A DNA stretch of 64,000 nt from contig JAJVDF010000257.1 in assembly GCA_022410635.1 (NCBI GenBank), positions 900,125 to 964,124 of the forward strand, given 5' to 3'. Below, piece after piece: positions 10,367 to 21,090 of the stretch (the first letter of the stretch is position 1; the number at the start of each line of letters is the position of its first letter). This DNA comes from Tretioscincus oriximinensis (taxonomy: Eukaryota; Chordata; Lepidosauria; Squamata; Gymnophthalmidae). Made by a program: the position numbers and the translations under genes. Below the pieces are notes generated by a model. That model was not told the origin of the DNA and did no database searches. It worked only from the letters and a program-made list of their open reading frames with translations.

Positions 10367-10532
10367 GCCCTGTCCCCACTGAGCCTTATTCTGGGCTATG
10401 AGCTTGCCATCTACATGCTAGTGTAGGCTATGGCAGGCCCCGAATGGGGCCTGCCATAGCCTATACTGGCATGTGGATGACCAAGCTCTGAATTGAGATA
10501 TAACCCAGAATAAGCCTCAGTGGGGACAGGGC
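10367..10532. mobile_element. Palindromic MITE with long inverted arms
   Basis: Arms gccctgtccccactgag / ctcagtggggacagggc at the ends and ggctatggcaggcccc / ggggcctgccatagcc at the centre; the whole 166 bp folds into one hairpin. Related fragments lie near 180-305, 8765-8812, 22492-22575 and 36838-36880 (shared gcctatactggcatgtgga theme). No coding capacity. Confidence 0.8.
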
Positions 10533-11130
10533 CTAGTAGAGTTCTGTGTAGACATCTATTTTCTTTCAAACTCTCCTAACGTGCTCAAATGTCTTTGATC
10601 TAAATGTGGATTTAAAGAAATGTTAGGCTCCTCCTCGAAACGTTCTAACATTCTGAAGGCTTACGATGACTTTCAAAAGGTGCATTTGTAGCTAAATCAA
10701 AATTGCACAAAATATAGAAATTTGATCAGAAATTAAGCAAGTAATGGGGACATAGGCAAAATTGAAATGGTCACTGCTGAGTAGAATCTCTGCTGGTTAA
10801 AACAAATGTGTTACTGAAGATGATGTTTTTATTTCAGTCAGTTCTAGTTATAATAAATGATGTGGTTTTTAAGGAACGGTGAAAGGATCTGAGAAATTTT
10901 ATATAACAAGATTCAATTTAAAAGGGGAAGGAGGAATGGAACTCCCAACTTAAAACTGTATCATAGTGTTTATTGTTTTGTATGGGTAAAAGAAGGGATG
11001 TGGTTAAAAGATGCAAGATTGNGGCATGGCTTAAGAGTTGAATGGCATGGTTACTTATGGCTTGACAAGAATAAAGTAAATGTGCTTTGAAAAGTATTTT
11101 GTGATAAAAACAAGTGAAAAACCCACAAAT
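10533..11130. other. Unique AT-rich sequence
   Basis: Nothing recognised. Confidence 0.5.
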
Positions 11131-11460
11131 GCGGGCATGGGTTCCCTCCATCTAGCACTGGAGCGGCAACGCAAGGAGATATTCTCACCCCACAGCAGCC
11201 TGGATCGAGTCTTGCTGGCCCCTGGTGGCCCAGACTGGGCATTGCCCTCCTTCACTGGCTTCGAGTGAGTAGTAGCAGCTTCCATTGGTTCACCCCAGGG
11301 TGCGCTAGCCCCCCAGCACACTGAGCGTGCAACTTCCATGGCCACATCTGCTGCCACAGTGGCCTCCAGCAGCTTAACCTGGGCTGTCTTCTTGGCGGGG
11401 GAGGGGGGAGCTTGGCGCACTCTGTCCAATGGACAGTAATTCTGTGCACTCGTGTAGAGA
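11131..11460 (-). other. GC-rich patch with an unexplained ORF
   Basis: A sharply bounded GC- and CpG-rich block in AT-rich surroundings. On the minus strand an ORF (11429-11055, 124 codons) begins MDRVRQAPPSPAKKTAQVKL and is rich in Ala, Pro, Arg and Lys; it leaves the GC-rich part at its C-terminal end. I recognise no domain and see no neighbouring splice-linked exon. It could be a retroelement 5' region, a processed pseudogene fragment or an orphan exon. Confidence 0.3.
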
Positions 11461-11904
11461 TTTGATCATGGCAACACGGGTTATTGCTATACAGGTTCTA
11501 ATAATTTGTATATATTATCTTTGTTACTTTTACCATCCTGGGATCTATTTTCTAAAACAAATACATGAAAACTGACAAAGACTCTAATATTTTTAACATT
11601 AAATATTAATATTAAATAGTTGAGCTATAAAAAATGTAAAAATAGCAGAAATGAATAAACTAACAAATCTGTCCAGAAACAAAATGGTGTCGTTTTTACT
11701 AAAATCTAGTATCGCTTTATTGACAGGTTAATGACAGGTTTCGGCAATTTAAAATAAGAACCAGAACAGAGATAAGAAGGATGCATTTGAAGCAAAGTTA
11801 AACATTGTTATTGGTTACATTTACTTAAATTGATAGACTGGACCACTGTTCCACAGCACCACAGGTGCACTGGGACTATTTCTCACATATGTACCTGCAT
11901 TAGA

Positions 11905-12075
11905 TAGTCCAACCCATGCTGGACTAGTCCAACTCTAACATAGGCTGAGGCCTATCCTGCATTTAGTCCAACTCTAACATAGGTTATGAGCCATCTGCAT
12001 TTAGGTAGTCCAACTCATGCTGGGTTGGTCCAATGTTAACATAAATGAAGGACCATCTGCATTTAGGACAGCCTG
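11905..12075 (+). repeat. Diverged tandem repeat, unit about 50-60 bp
   Basis: Units built on tagtccaac...taacatagg...catctgcatttagg recur about three times with sequence drift. Confidence 0.7.
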
Positions 12076-14972
12076 CCTGCACCCAACTACTGGATTTAAA
12101 GGTTAGGCCAAGTTTTGAAGGTTAAGGCTTCATCCCCACTTACGATATTTAGCAAGGTGGAAGTAACATCACCTTCAATCTGCCACAAGAGGTCACATAT
12201 GGTCAACAAGCCACTTGATAAAAAGGGCATTCAATAGCGGGCATTTCTATAATCTGAAGAAAACTTTCTTGCAGACATTCAGCTATGTAAACATAGCAAA
12301 TCTCATGAGACTTCAAGATTAGCTGTAAAAAACTCATCAGCACTCAGCTTGCAGAGAATGTTTGGGAATTACAGGAGGGCATGCAGAGAATGCTGGGAAT
12401 TGTAGTAAGGCAAGGGCAGAATTGCCTTATGGGGCTCATCTTGCGACAAGATTACTGTGCAATGCGTCAGAGCAGCATGGAAATTTGAGGTAGGTGAGGC
12501 AGGCTGTGACTACTTTTTAAAACTGTTAATCAGAAGCAAAACTTCAATGACACAGCAATTTCTGGCCCTAGTGCTGGTGAAGTTTCCTTGTACGCCTCTA
12601 AAATGTTACTCCCATTGTATTGCATTCTANAGAGGTATGTTTTCTATACACCTTTTTAAGGGATAGTTGAAGTAGGATGCTGGTGGATCCAGCTGTGCAA
12701 GATCTCAGGACTGAGATAAGGCACTATTGATTACCCTATCATGGGCCAGACAAAATCTACAATGGAACAGCAAGGTTTTTGCTATTCTGTCCTTGTGCGA
12801 GGAAAGCAATTCTCTCGACTTCTTCCTAGGTTAGAATTAAAGTAAGTGGGGAAAGGGGCCTGGACCTTTATGATTTTTCTTAATGTCCAAATTTCCATAG
12901 GTGACAAGTACTGACAAAAAACTACGTACTGTTTTGTGGGAATAAAACCATAGTACAATACAAAATATTGTACTAAAATCCCAGTGCCTAATCACTATTC
13001 AATTAGAGCCCACATTAGCCTAGTCTGAACAAAAGTTCCAAGGCACTATGATTTTCAAAACATCTCAACCAGGCACTATTCTCCATTTTGTGTATCATGA
13101 CTGGAATTTCTACTTACAAATGTGAGCCTTAAGAGACATATATTGTCTTGTGGACCCACAGTTGTTGCAACAGAGAATCAATATTTTAGCAAGTTGGAGT
13201 AGGCATAATGGAGACTGCAATCTGAAAAGATGAAAAGGGATAAATACTTAAAAACTTCAAAGTAGGAAAGTTCATATGGGAATTGTAGAATGGTAGAACT
13301 GCTGGCTGTATTTGGGACCAAAGTGGGAAAATGTTGCCCTTCACATCTCAAGTACCTTGTGTCCCTATTTTGAGAAATCTCTTAGGGACTCAAGCAAAGC
13401 TTGATAAGAGCATTTATGATGTTAGAATGATTCTCAGAAGATCCTAAGAGAAATATATTTAATCCTGTCAACAAATATTTTTGACCTTGAATGTTTAACT
13501 AGGTCTGTGAGCTTAGGCATCCTTAAGTAATGGGAAGTAAGTCTCAGCAAACTGTGCAGACTTTACACACAGACTTTACACACAAGTAAACATATGCAAT
13601 AGTGNAATATGATGTATTGCCAAGGGTTTCCCACTCAAATTTGAAGTCTGTTTTGGCTACATGAAGTCCCTTCAACCCTTCCTGCCTATANCTAGAATCT
13701 GTCCCACAACTATGATTTTGCTGCCTAAATATATTTGGAATCTGCTTCCATGAATATGGTAGCAATACTATCCGTGAAAGTAAGATAAATTACTCATACA
13801 TCTATCTGCTTCTTTTATGGGCATTGTGAACTATAAAAGTTTAAAAGTGGAATGAGAACATGGGTGTCACATTAAAAAAAACCTATACTGACCCAAGTCT
13901 TATTCAAATTTTGGACATAGATTATTTATTAGAGAAGACTAAAGACATCATCAGCTTCAAAGGTGAACCAGTTTCTCGTAGACCATTCAGTGGATTTGTA
14001 ATCCAGCTTGCATTTGCTCTGAAAAGTTAAATGATGAAGACAAACTGAGTAGGAAAGCAAGACTTTTATAATTGTTTACTATGTAGAAGAGCATTCAAGC
14101 AGAATGTCACAAACCACATTTTCTTAAAAGTAATTCAAGTGGAATCAAGTTAAGCATCATCCTTCCAATCCTAAATTTCCTTCCTCCTTCATTTTCCAAT
14201 TCACCTTTTAAAAGAAATGGTTTGGCATTCATGCTGAGAATAAAATACCATATCACCCTCCCCCCTTCACTCAAAACTCAGTACTAATCATTTTAATAGA
14301 AGGGCTTTATTACTAGTTAATGGAATTCTTTTAAAATGGAACCAACTCCAAAGTAAACTGTTTTNCATTGATTGTATGATGTATAGAGCTGAACCAGTCT
14401 ATCTACACTGTAAGCAAATTAAAAACCTTAAGCCTATATAGCTAGGCTTGTGCAGAAAAATCGATTTCATACTATCCTCATGGGACGAGGATAATATTTT
14501 TCCACTTTTTTGGAGAGGGATAAAGGAACACTTTCAATTTACTTTGAGGGAAAAAGTTAATTAGTGGCAGAATTTAAAAAGAAATCATAGTTTGGTTTCT
14601 GTTACAAGGGTAGGTGGATGGGAGGGAGAAATACACTCTTTATAATGGAAAAATCTTCCATCTTCCAGATGCTCCCTAGACGACTGATGTATACAAAAAG
14701 AGTCAACTCTCTTTCTACAGATGCTTTGTTACTTCATCCTTTCAAAGCAGGACAGTGGGTTTTAAAAAGTCTAAAAAAAATTCATGGAATTTTGTGTTTC
14801 CCTTGTGAGGTAATAATGCAGTTTGAGGCTAGATCCGCAAGCAATTTGAAGAAGCGTCCAAATATGTGNTCAGACACCATAGGGCACCCTAAGAATAACA
14901 CTGAAAGCAACATCCTGCTGATCGCACTCAAAAACCTCAGTTGGAAGAACAACTGACGCAAATCTTTCTTAN
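12076..14972. other. Unique sequence, no gene seen
   Basis: No exon or well-defined repeat recognised. A gctgggaattgtagt motif at 12390-12410 recurs loosely at 25625-25645 and may mark an old interspersed repeat. The ORF at 14618-14956 has no recognisable domain. Confidence 0.45.
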
Positions 14973-15382
14973 AGAATCATAGAATTGGAAGGGACCTCCA
15001 GGCTCATCGGGTCCAACCCCCTGCTCGTTGCAGGATTCATTAAACAATCCCAGAAAGGTGACTGTCCAGTCTCTGTTTGAAGACTTCCAGGGAAGGCGAA
15101 CTCACCACCTNCTGTGGCAACCTGTTCCACTGGTTTATCACCCTGACTGTTAGAAAGTTCTTTCTGATATCTAATCTAAATCTACTCCCTTGCAGTTTCA
15201 TTCCCATTGTTTCTAGTCCTTCTATGTGCTAATGAGAACAATGTTGATCCCTCTGCTCTGTGACAGCCCTTCAGATATTTGTAGACAGCTATCAGGTCTC
15301 CTCTCAGTCTTCTCTTTTGCAGACTAAACATCCCTAGATCCTTTAACCGTTCCTCATAGGACATGGTTTCTAGACCACTCAC
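14973..15382 (-). mobile_element. CR1 LINE 3' part (reverse), left half
   Basis: Begins with agaatcatagaattggaagg, the reverse of the CR1 3' end. The minus-strand frame (15469-15182) reads LGMFSLQKRRLRGDLIAVYK and FSLAHRRTRNNG, the C-terminus of CR1 ORF2. Interrupted at 15382 by an L2 insertion. Confidence 0.92.
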
Positions 15383-15960
15383 GGTTCGGAGGCTGGAGCT
15401 AGTGCAGAATGCAGCAGCTCGTCTACTGTCGGGTGTGTCTGGCCGGACGTCCATCACGCCGGTCCTCAAAGAACTGCACTGGCTACCTATTCGCTACCGA
15501 GCCCAATTCAAGGTGCTTATACTGACGTATAAAGCCCTAAACGGTTTGGGTCCTGAATACTTGAGGGAACGCCTTTTCCCATATAGTCCCGCCCGGTCTC
15601 TGCGATCAGAAGGAGAGGGCCTTCTAGTCGTCCCCTCCTGCTCTAGGATAAGGGGGGCGGGGGAGCGGGTAAGAGCTTTCTCGGTGGTGGCCCCGATACT
15701 ATGGAATGGCCTCCCCCCGGAAGCACGCCTGGTGCCATCTTTACAATCTTTTCGGCGCCTGGTAAAGACCTGTCTCTTCACCCGGGCCTTTTCGGGTTAG
15801 CTCCCCCATCAGAGGACGACATTTTAAATTCTTGTGTTTCCTTTATGGTTTTAATGTTGTGAAGGTCATGACGACCTGAATTTTTAACTTTTGTAAGCCG
15901 CCCTGGACACCTTCGGGGGGAAGGGCGGGGTAAAAATCTTTAAATAAATAAATAAAATAA
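15383..15960 (+). mobile_element. L2-type LINE 3' end with open ORF2 C-terminus
   Basis: The plus frame to 15800 reads LELVQNAAARLLSGV, LKELHWLPIRYRAQFKVLIL, TYKALNGLGPEYL, WNGLPPEAR and FRRLVKTCLF, the C-terminal signature of L2/jockey-type ORF2. It is followed by a stop, a 3' UTR with gtaagccgccctggacacct and a TAAA-rich tail. No internal stop over about 140 codons and high CpG content mean it is young relative to its neighbours. It sits inside a CR1. Confidence 0.9.
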
Positions 15961-16193
15961 AATCCTTGTAACTCTCTTTTGCACTTGCTTTAGTTTATCA
16001 ATGTCCTTTTTAAATTCGGGCCCCCGGAATTGAACACAGTATTCCAAGTGTGGTCTTACCAAAATACTGTAGAGAGGAATAATTACTTCACGTGAGCGAG
16101 ATTCAATGCCCCTCTTGATACATCCCAGGATTGTGTTTGCCTTTTTTGCAGCTGCTTCACACTGCTAACTCATGTTTAATCTGTGATCTGACA
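15961..16193 (-). mobile_element. CR1 LINE (reverse), right half
   Basis: Continues the CR1 text interrupted at 15382: ccttgtaactctcttttgca, ggaattgaacacagtattcc, cttttttgcagctgcttcac. Contiguity of the two halves shows the L2 inserted into this CR1. Confidence 0.88.
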
Positions 16194-16483
16194 CAGCTTT
16201 GTGAACAAAGACTTATGCTAATTCCACAATGAAAAATTGCTTTGAAATTTTCCAAATAAACACTATACCATTTGAATTCAACGTGTGGCTTTTTATATAT
16301 TACAGCATTTTATTAACAGTTGAGTGTGTGATCCCTCTGTGAAGCGGACTGTGGCATGATATTCTGCAGTATGTGCTTCTATGCTGCAATAATTGTTGAA
16401 GNAAAAGAGCAAATCTCCTTTAGAAATGTGTTTCAGTTAGAACAATAAAGAAGAGCACAAAAAGTTCTAAAATCTACTAATCA

Positions 16484-16794
16484 GGCACGGATATCTCAGT
16501 CGCTTAGGAATTCGTCTCTCGCCTGGGAGATGGGGTTTTGAAGCCCTGTGTGGGACGTGGGGAGGGGTGAGCACCTTCCACTAGCCTGTAGCTCTAGCCA
16601 ACCCAGTTATTCGAAAGCATGAATTGCAAGAAATTGCAACTGACAGCAAGTAGATACATGGGAACCACCATAGCCTGGTGGGAAACATAGAATGGAAGCC
16701 TCTGGGCAAAATATATCCTTGTAAGCCGCTTTGAGTCCCTTTGAAAGGTGAGAAAAGCGGGGTATAAGAACCAAGTTCTTCTTCTTCTTTTTCT
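16484..16794 (+). mobile_element. SINE-A copy
   Basis: Complete copy: head ggcacggatatctcagtcgc, body agcatgaattgcaagaaatt, tail cgctttgagtccctttgaaa, terminal TTC run. Confidence 0.93.
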
Positions 16795-16930
16795 AATTAA
16801 TTTGTTATTTAGCAATATTCCCACATACATGCAAGATTTTTGAACTGACCTGATACCAAGACCAGATTGGACCTTATACCAAGAAAGAGGAAATGATTGA
16901 GTACAAAGTTAAAGCACTAGTAGAATAAGC

Positions 16931-17740
16931 CCGTTGAGCTTCTGTTATGCAATGGGCTCTAGCCCTTCNGCCTCCTTGCCCACATCCATACCGCCACCCA
17001 TCCTCTCCCTCATCCCTATGACACTTTCTCCCCTTACCCCATCTATCCCTGTACTCACTTAGTCTTCTTTTGTCCTCTATCCATTCCTCNGCCCACTCCC
17101 TCCACTCCTTGATTCTACCTCTCCACTCCTGTGAACAATCTACCTCCTCCTTCCCTGAAGCTTTTCCCCGCTAAGTCCCCTTGCCTCCTTTCCAGCCACC
17201 TGCCACCTTTCCACCATCACTATTCCCCTCACCTCCTTTCCAGTCTACCGCCTTTGTCAGCTCACTGTACTACCTTAGTTTCCTTTCCAGCCTCCCACCA
17301 TCTTTGCCACCAATATTTCCTTTGTTTCTTCCCAGCTTCCCGCCATGTTTGCCACCCCTGAACTCCTTCTCAGCCTCCTGCACCTTTGCCATTCGTCTAC
17401 TCCCTCACTTCCCTCCAAGCCTTCCACCACTGCTGTCACTTCTGTTCTGTCCTGGCTCCTGCCTTTCTTCCCTTCCACCCCTTCACCCCAGTGCTACTGT
17501 TCTGCTTCATTTCTTGCCCTCCCCAGGCCTTCACTTCTGTCCTGCTCTGCCTCTTGCTCTCCCACTCCTGTTGCCATCCCTGCCCCTGCTTCTGTCCTGC
17601 TCCATATCTTGCCCACTGTCCCACATATCCTCAGAGCTCCCCAGTGCTTCTGTTCTGCTCAGTCTCTTCTCCCTCCCACCCTCACCACTTCTGTTCAGAG
17701 CAGTAGACTTATATGCTGTCTGACTGCCCACCCCTATAGG
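16931..17740 (+). repeat. Pyrimidine-rich minisatellite block
   Basis: Starts like the 8230 block (aatgggctctagccctt), then about 700 bp of C/T-rich text with degenerate units such as cctttccagcctcccaccat and tttgccacc. The long overlapping ORFs on both strands (17181-17761) are low-complexity Ser/Pro/Leu products and not genes. Confidence 0.75.
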
Positions 17741-17770
17741 TACTATATAGCAATGTGTTAGTGTGCTGGA

Positions 17771-18024
17771 ATTATATCTACTGGGATCTTCTATTAATTT
17801 TGCTTACCTTGCTCTCCACACTATATGTTTTAGCTCTACCTACCGGGATCTTCTATTCCTTTCGTCTACCTTGCTCTCCACTCTATAAGTTTTAGCTCTA
17901 CCTACCGGGAACTTCTATTTCTTTTGTCTACCTTGTTCTCCACTCTATATGTTTTAGCTCTGTCTACCGGGATCTTCTATTTCTTTCATCTACCTTGCTT
18001 TCCACTCTATAGGTTTTAGCTCTA
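17771..18024 (+). repeat. Minisatellite, about 62-bp unit, four copies
   Basis: The unit contains ttttagctctacctaccggg, atcttctatttctttcgtct and accttgctctccactctata; about four copies with 80-95% likeness by eye. Confidence 0.88.
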
Positions 18025-18288
18025 CTTTTGGGGTTCTTCTGTGGCAGCCCCCAGACTAGGGAATAGTCTCCCATTTGAGCCCCACCATCTCTGTGAACAT
18101 TCAAAAAACTCTTCAAGATGCACCTCTTTGGCTTGGCCTTTGGCTGAGAAAACGGCTCTTCCTTCCCTATTTTTAGATGTGGCAATTTTTAATATTTTAA
18201 CTGGGTTTTTTATTGTTAACCGCCCTGAGACCTTCTGGTACAGGGCAGTATAGAAATGTAAATAAATAAATAAGTAAATAAATAAATA
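18025..18288 (+). mobile_element. L2-type LINE 3' end
   Basis: tggggttcttctgtggcagc and cttcaagatgcacctctttg, then the 3' UTR signature aaccgccctgagaccttctg and a TAAA-rich tail. 5'-truncated. Confidence 0.8.
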
Positions 18289-18678
18289 GAATCATAGAAT
18301 TATAGGGTTGGAAGGGACCTCCAGGGTCATGGGATCCAACCCTCTGCTCAATGCAGGATCCATTAAACCATCCCAGACAGATGACTGTCCAGCCTCTGTT
18401 TGAAGACTTCCAGCAAAGATGAAAGCACCTCCTGTGGTAACCTGTTCCANTGGTTTATCACCCTGACTGTTAGAAAGCTTTTTCTGATATCTAATCTAAA
18501 TCTAATCCCTTGCAGTTTCATCCCATTGTTTCTAGTCTTTTCATGTGCTAATGAGATGGTGTTTGCCTTTTTTGCAGCTGCTTCACACTGTTGACTCATG
18601 CTTAATCTGTGATCTACCAATACACCCAGGTCCTTCTCACCTGTGCTGCTGCTCAGACATATTCTATGATTCTATGAA
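18289..18678 (-). mobile_element. CR1 LINE (reverse) with internal deletion and inverted end
   Basis: Starts with tagaatcatagaattatagg. Compared with 14973-16193 it jumps from gtgctaatgaga to tggtgtttgcctttt, losing several hundred bases. It ends at 18663-18678 with attctatgattctatga, the CR1 3' octamer repeat in the opposite orientation. Confidence 0.85.
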
Positions 18679-18697
18679 GCAGACGCTTTCTTCCGCC

Positions 18698-19014
18698 TTC
18701 CTAACTCAAACCTGGCCCCTGGAGAGTGCCCCCTTACTTCTTAATAAGTGCTTCTGGCTTCCCAGTGGTTCGGAACCACTGACCAGAGACCAGGATGTGA
18801 TAAATCTAAACTGGTGCTGGAGGTAAGGGGAACGTTCATTCCTATTACCTCCTAGGAAAGCCCTGTAAGCCCATAATGTCCTTGCCTTCAGCTGAGTTAA
18901 AAAGACCTTTGAAGGCATTGTTTTATTTTCTTTTATGTTTTTTATTGTGATCTGGCCTGAGACCTTCTGATATAGGGCAGAATATAAACATAAGTAAATA
19001 AATAAATAAATAAA
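18698..19014 (+). mobile_element. L2-like 3' end
   Basis: The 3' part gtgatctggcctgagacctt, tgatatagggcagaatataa and a TAAA-rich tail match L2-type 3' UTRs. The upstream part is too diverged to place. Confidence 0.6.
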
Positions 19015-19106
19015 AATTGCATCCAGCCACTGCCACTGAAAATAAAGTGTCCTCCAGGACACCTCATTCCAAACCTCCAGCTGACTAGAGCTGGACCCCG
19101 TAGGCC

Positions 19107-19240
19107 AGGGGTCCTCAAACTTTTTAAACAGGGGGTCAGTTCACTGTCCCTCAGACCGTTGGAGGACCAGACTGTAGTTTNAAAAAGACTATGAACAAAT
19201 TCTTATGAACACTGCACATATCTTATTTGAATCTAATTTT
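19107..19240 (+). mobile_element. hAT-type element, one end only
   Basis: caggggtcctcaaacttttt, followed by text on a ggaggaccagactgtagttt theme, is a widespread vertebrate hAT terminus. The opposite end is missing, so the copy is truncated. Confidence 0.6.
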
Positions 19241-19571
19241 ATCTAATGCAGAGGAGCATATCAGTGAGAAATCGGGGACTCAGCTTTCCTGCAGTAGTGT
19301 GAGCAGATTCCTGAAAAACCTTTGTAAATTACATTAATGGTAAATGTATCAAGGATCGATCCTCACAGATCTCCAGGTTCTAATATTGGATTCTCTGTAC
19401 TCTTGGATTGAATGACTTTTCATTCTGTGAATTGTTTCATTTTGCTTATCGCTCGCTGCCCTAAATACAGCCGTCAACAAGTCAACCCAGTCAGAGACAA
19501 ACAGGACACCGTCACTTTCACTTCTAGCAAGAGAGGTTCGTAACACCTTAAAGATTAAAAAAGAAAAAGTT

Positions 19572-19684
19572 AATTTCAGAGAAATAGTAGAAAGTCCAGC
19601 AAAGGGGCTAGTAGCACTGAGAGGCCAACAGGAGAAAAGTAGGTGGCAGAAGCTTTCGTAGACATGTCTACTTCTTCAGATGCT
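19572..19684 (-). mobile_element. Penelope-like terminal fragment
   Basis: aatttcagagaaatagtaga, gaaagtccagcaaaggggc and agctttcgtagacatgtcta then cttcttcagatgct match the repeat family in the three palindromic copies, in reverse orientation relative to the strand with the hammerhead-like core. Confidence 0.75.
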
Positions 19685-19763
19685 ATAATGAATTTTTCTA
19701 GACTGAGGCCCGACTCACGTTCCAGGTCGAAGCTGCTGGTTCTCTTGCTCATCCCAATTAAAT

Positions 19764-20166
19764 ATCCAGCAAAGGAGCTAGCAGCACTTTGAGACNAACT
19801 TGAGAAAAGTGGTTGGCATAAGCTTTCGTAGACAGGTCTACTTCTTCAGACCTGTCTACGAAAGCTTATGCCAACCACTTTTCTCAAGTTAGTCTCAACG
19901 TGCTGCTAGCTCCTTTGCTGGACTTTCTGCTAGACTAACACGGCTATTTCTCTGAAATTGTCTACCATGGAAAGCACCAATATTAGCCGAATGGAGTGGA
20001 AATCCATCAACCTCTCCATGACTCTTGCTCAGGCAGCATCTGAAGAAGTAGACCTGTCTACGAAAGCTTATGCCAACCACTTTTCTCAAGTTAGTCTCAA
20101 CGTGCTGCTAGCTCCTTTGCTAGACTTTCTGCTAGACTAACACCGCTATTTCTCTGAAATTGACTA
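19764..20166. mobile_element. Penelope-like insertion: inverted arm plus two direct repeats, 10-bp target duplication
   Basis: An inverted arm (19764-19846) faces a direct copy (19848-19954) to make a hairpin. A second direct copy follows at 20029-20166. The two direct copies share caacgtgctgctagctcc, a variant not seen elsewhere in the window. Perfect ccaattaaat flanks the whole (19754-19763 and 20167-20176). Inverted plus tandem terminal repeats are a known habit of Penelope-like elements. No reverse transcriptase or GIY-YIG coding is left. The family assignment rests on memory of related reptile repeats. Confidence 0.75.
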
Positions 20167-20176
20167 CCAATTAAAT

Positions 20177-20571
20177 GTGATCACCTTTATTCCCTATCAA
20201 GAACTTCCTGATATGGCTCATGCTTCATTTAAAGCAGATAGGCTGTTCCTGTTAAGCAGCGTGGCCACCTAGATCCAGATTGTGTACACTCTATGCTGAG
20301 TGCATATGCTTGTTCATCACTCAATAGTACAACAAAGAATGGCATTAATGTGTGAAGCAGCTGTCATCAATCAAACACAGAGTGTTTATAATCACNTGGC
20401 ATCTCAGTGTAAATCTTTTCAATAAGTCCACTAGAATTATTGCACAAGAAGCCAATGTGAAGATGCATTGAAGAAGGATATACGGTAAATATACAAATTA
20501 AGGCTCTGGTTTTACCATATGACCAATGTTGTCATTTCAAGGGTCAATAAGAGAGGCACGAAATGGCAAAA
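20177..20571. other. Unique sequence
   Basis: Nothing recognised. Confidence 0.45.
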
Positions 20572-20830
20572 AATTATTTATTTATTTATTTGTAGTTGTA
20601 TCCCGCCCTATACCCGAAGGTCTCACGGCGGCCTACCATAGGGTGGCGCACATAGCTTTTGCTGCTTTCTCCACAACAGACACCCTGTGGAGTAGGCGGG
20701 GCTGGGAGAGTTCTAAAGAACTGTGACTGGCCAAAGGTCACCCAGCTGGCTTTTGTGGAGGAGTGGGCAATCGAACCGGGAGACTACCAGATAAGAGTCC
20801 CACACTCTAACCACTACACCAAACTGGCTC
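20572..20830 (-). mobile_element. SINE-B copy (reverse)
   Basis: A second tRNA-headed SINE family. On the minus strand: head gagccagtttggtgtagtgg, B-box region gttcgattgcccactcc, tail gaccttcgggtatagggcgg and a TAAA-rich end. The last 16 bases of the head (taaccactacaccaaa) are repeated just beyond the end at 20831-20846. Confidence 0.92.
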
Positions 20831-20991
20831 TAACCACTACACCAAAATCAAAGGCCCAGTCCTTTGTTTATACAAGTTGTCCCTTGTATAATGCAGTGGA
20901 TCTGTTTTTGGAAACTTCTGCTTGGGTTAGAAGAATCAGAAGCAATTGGCAGTTCTCTAACCTCTAGCTTTTCATAATCAGCAATCCCTTT

Positions 20992-21090
20992 ATTTATTTG
21001 ATGTATTTATTTTATTTAAGATTACTTATATCCTACCCTTCACCATTGGTCCTAGTGTGGGTAACAAAAGATCAAGAAAATTAAAAAAGT
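20992..21090 (-). mobile_element. L2-like 3' tail (reverse)
   Basis: TTTAT-rich start, then tatcctacccttcaccattg and gggtaacaaaagatcaagaa. Short and diverged. Confidence 0.4.

Noticed and set aside
11879..12075. CRISPR-like spaced repeats
   Set aside because: Units drift and spacers are not unique and uniform; a decayed tandem repeat in a vertebrate genome.
17131..17761. Long overlapping ORFs up to 180 codons, both strands
   Set aside because: C/T-rich minisatellite; open because the composition lacks stops; no domain.
19958..20140. 60-codon ORF as a small protein
   Set aside because: It lies in the Penelope-like insertion and translates the terminal repeat.
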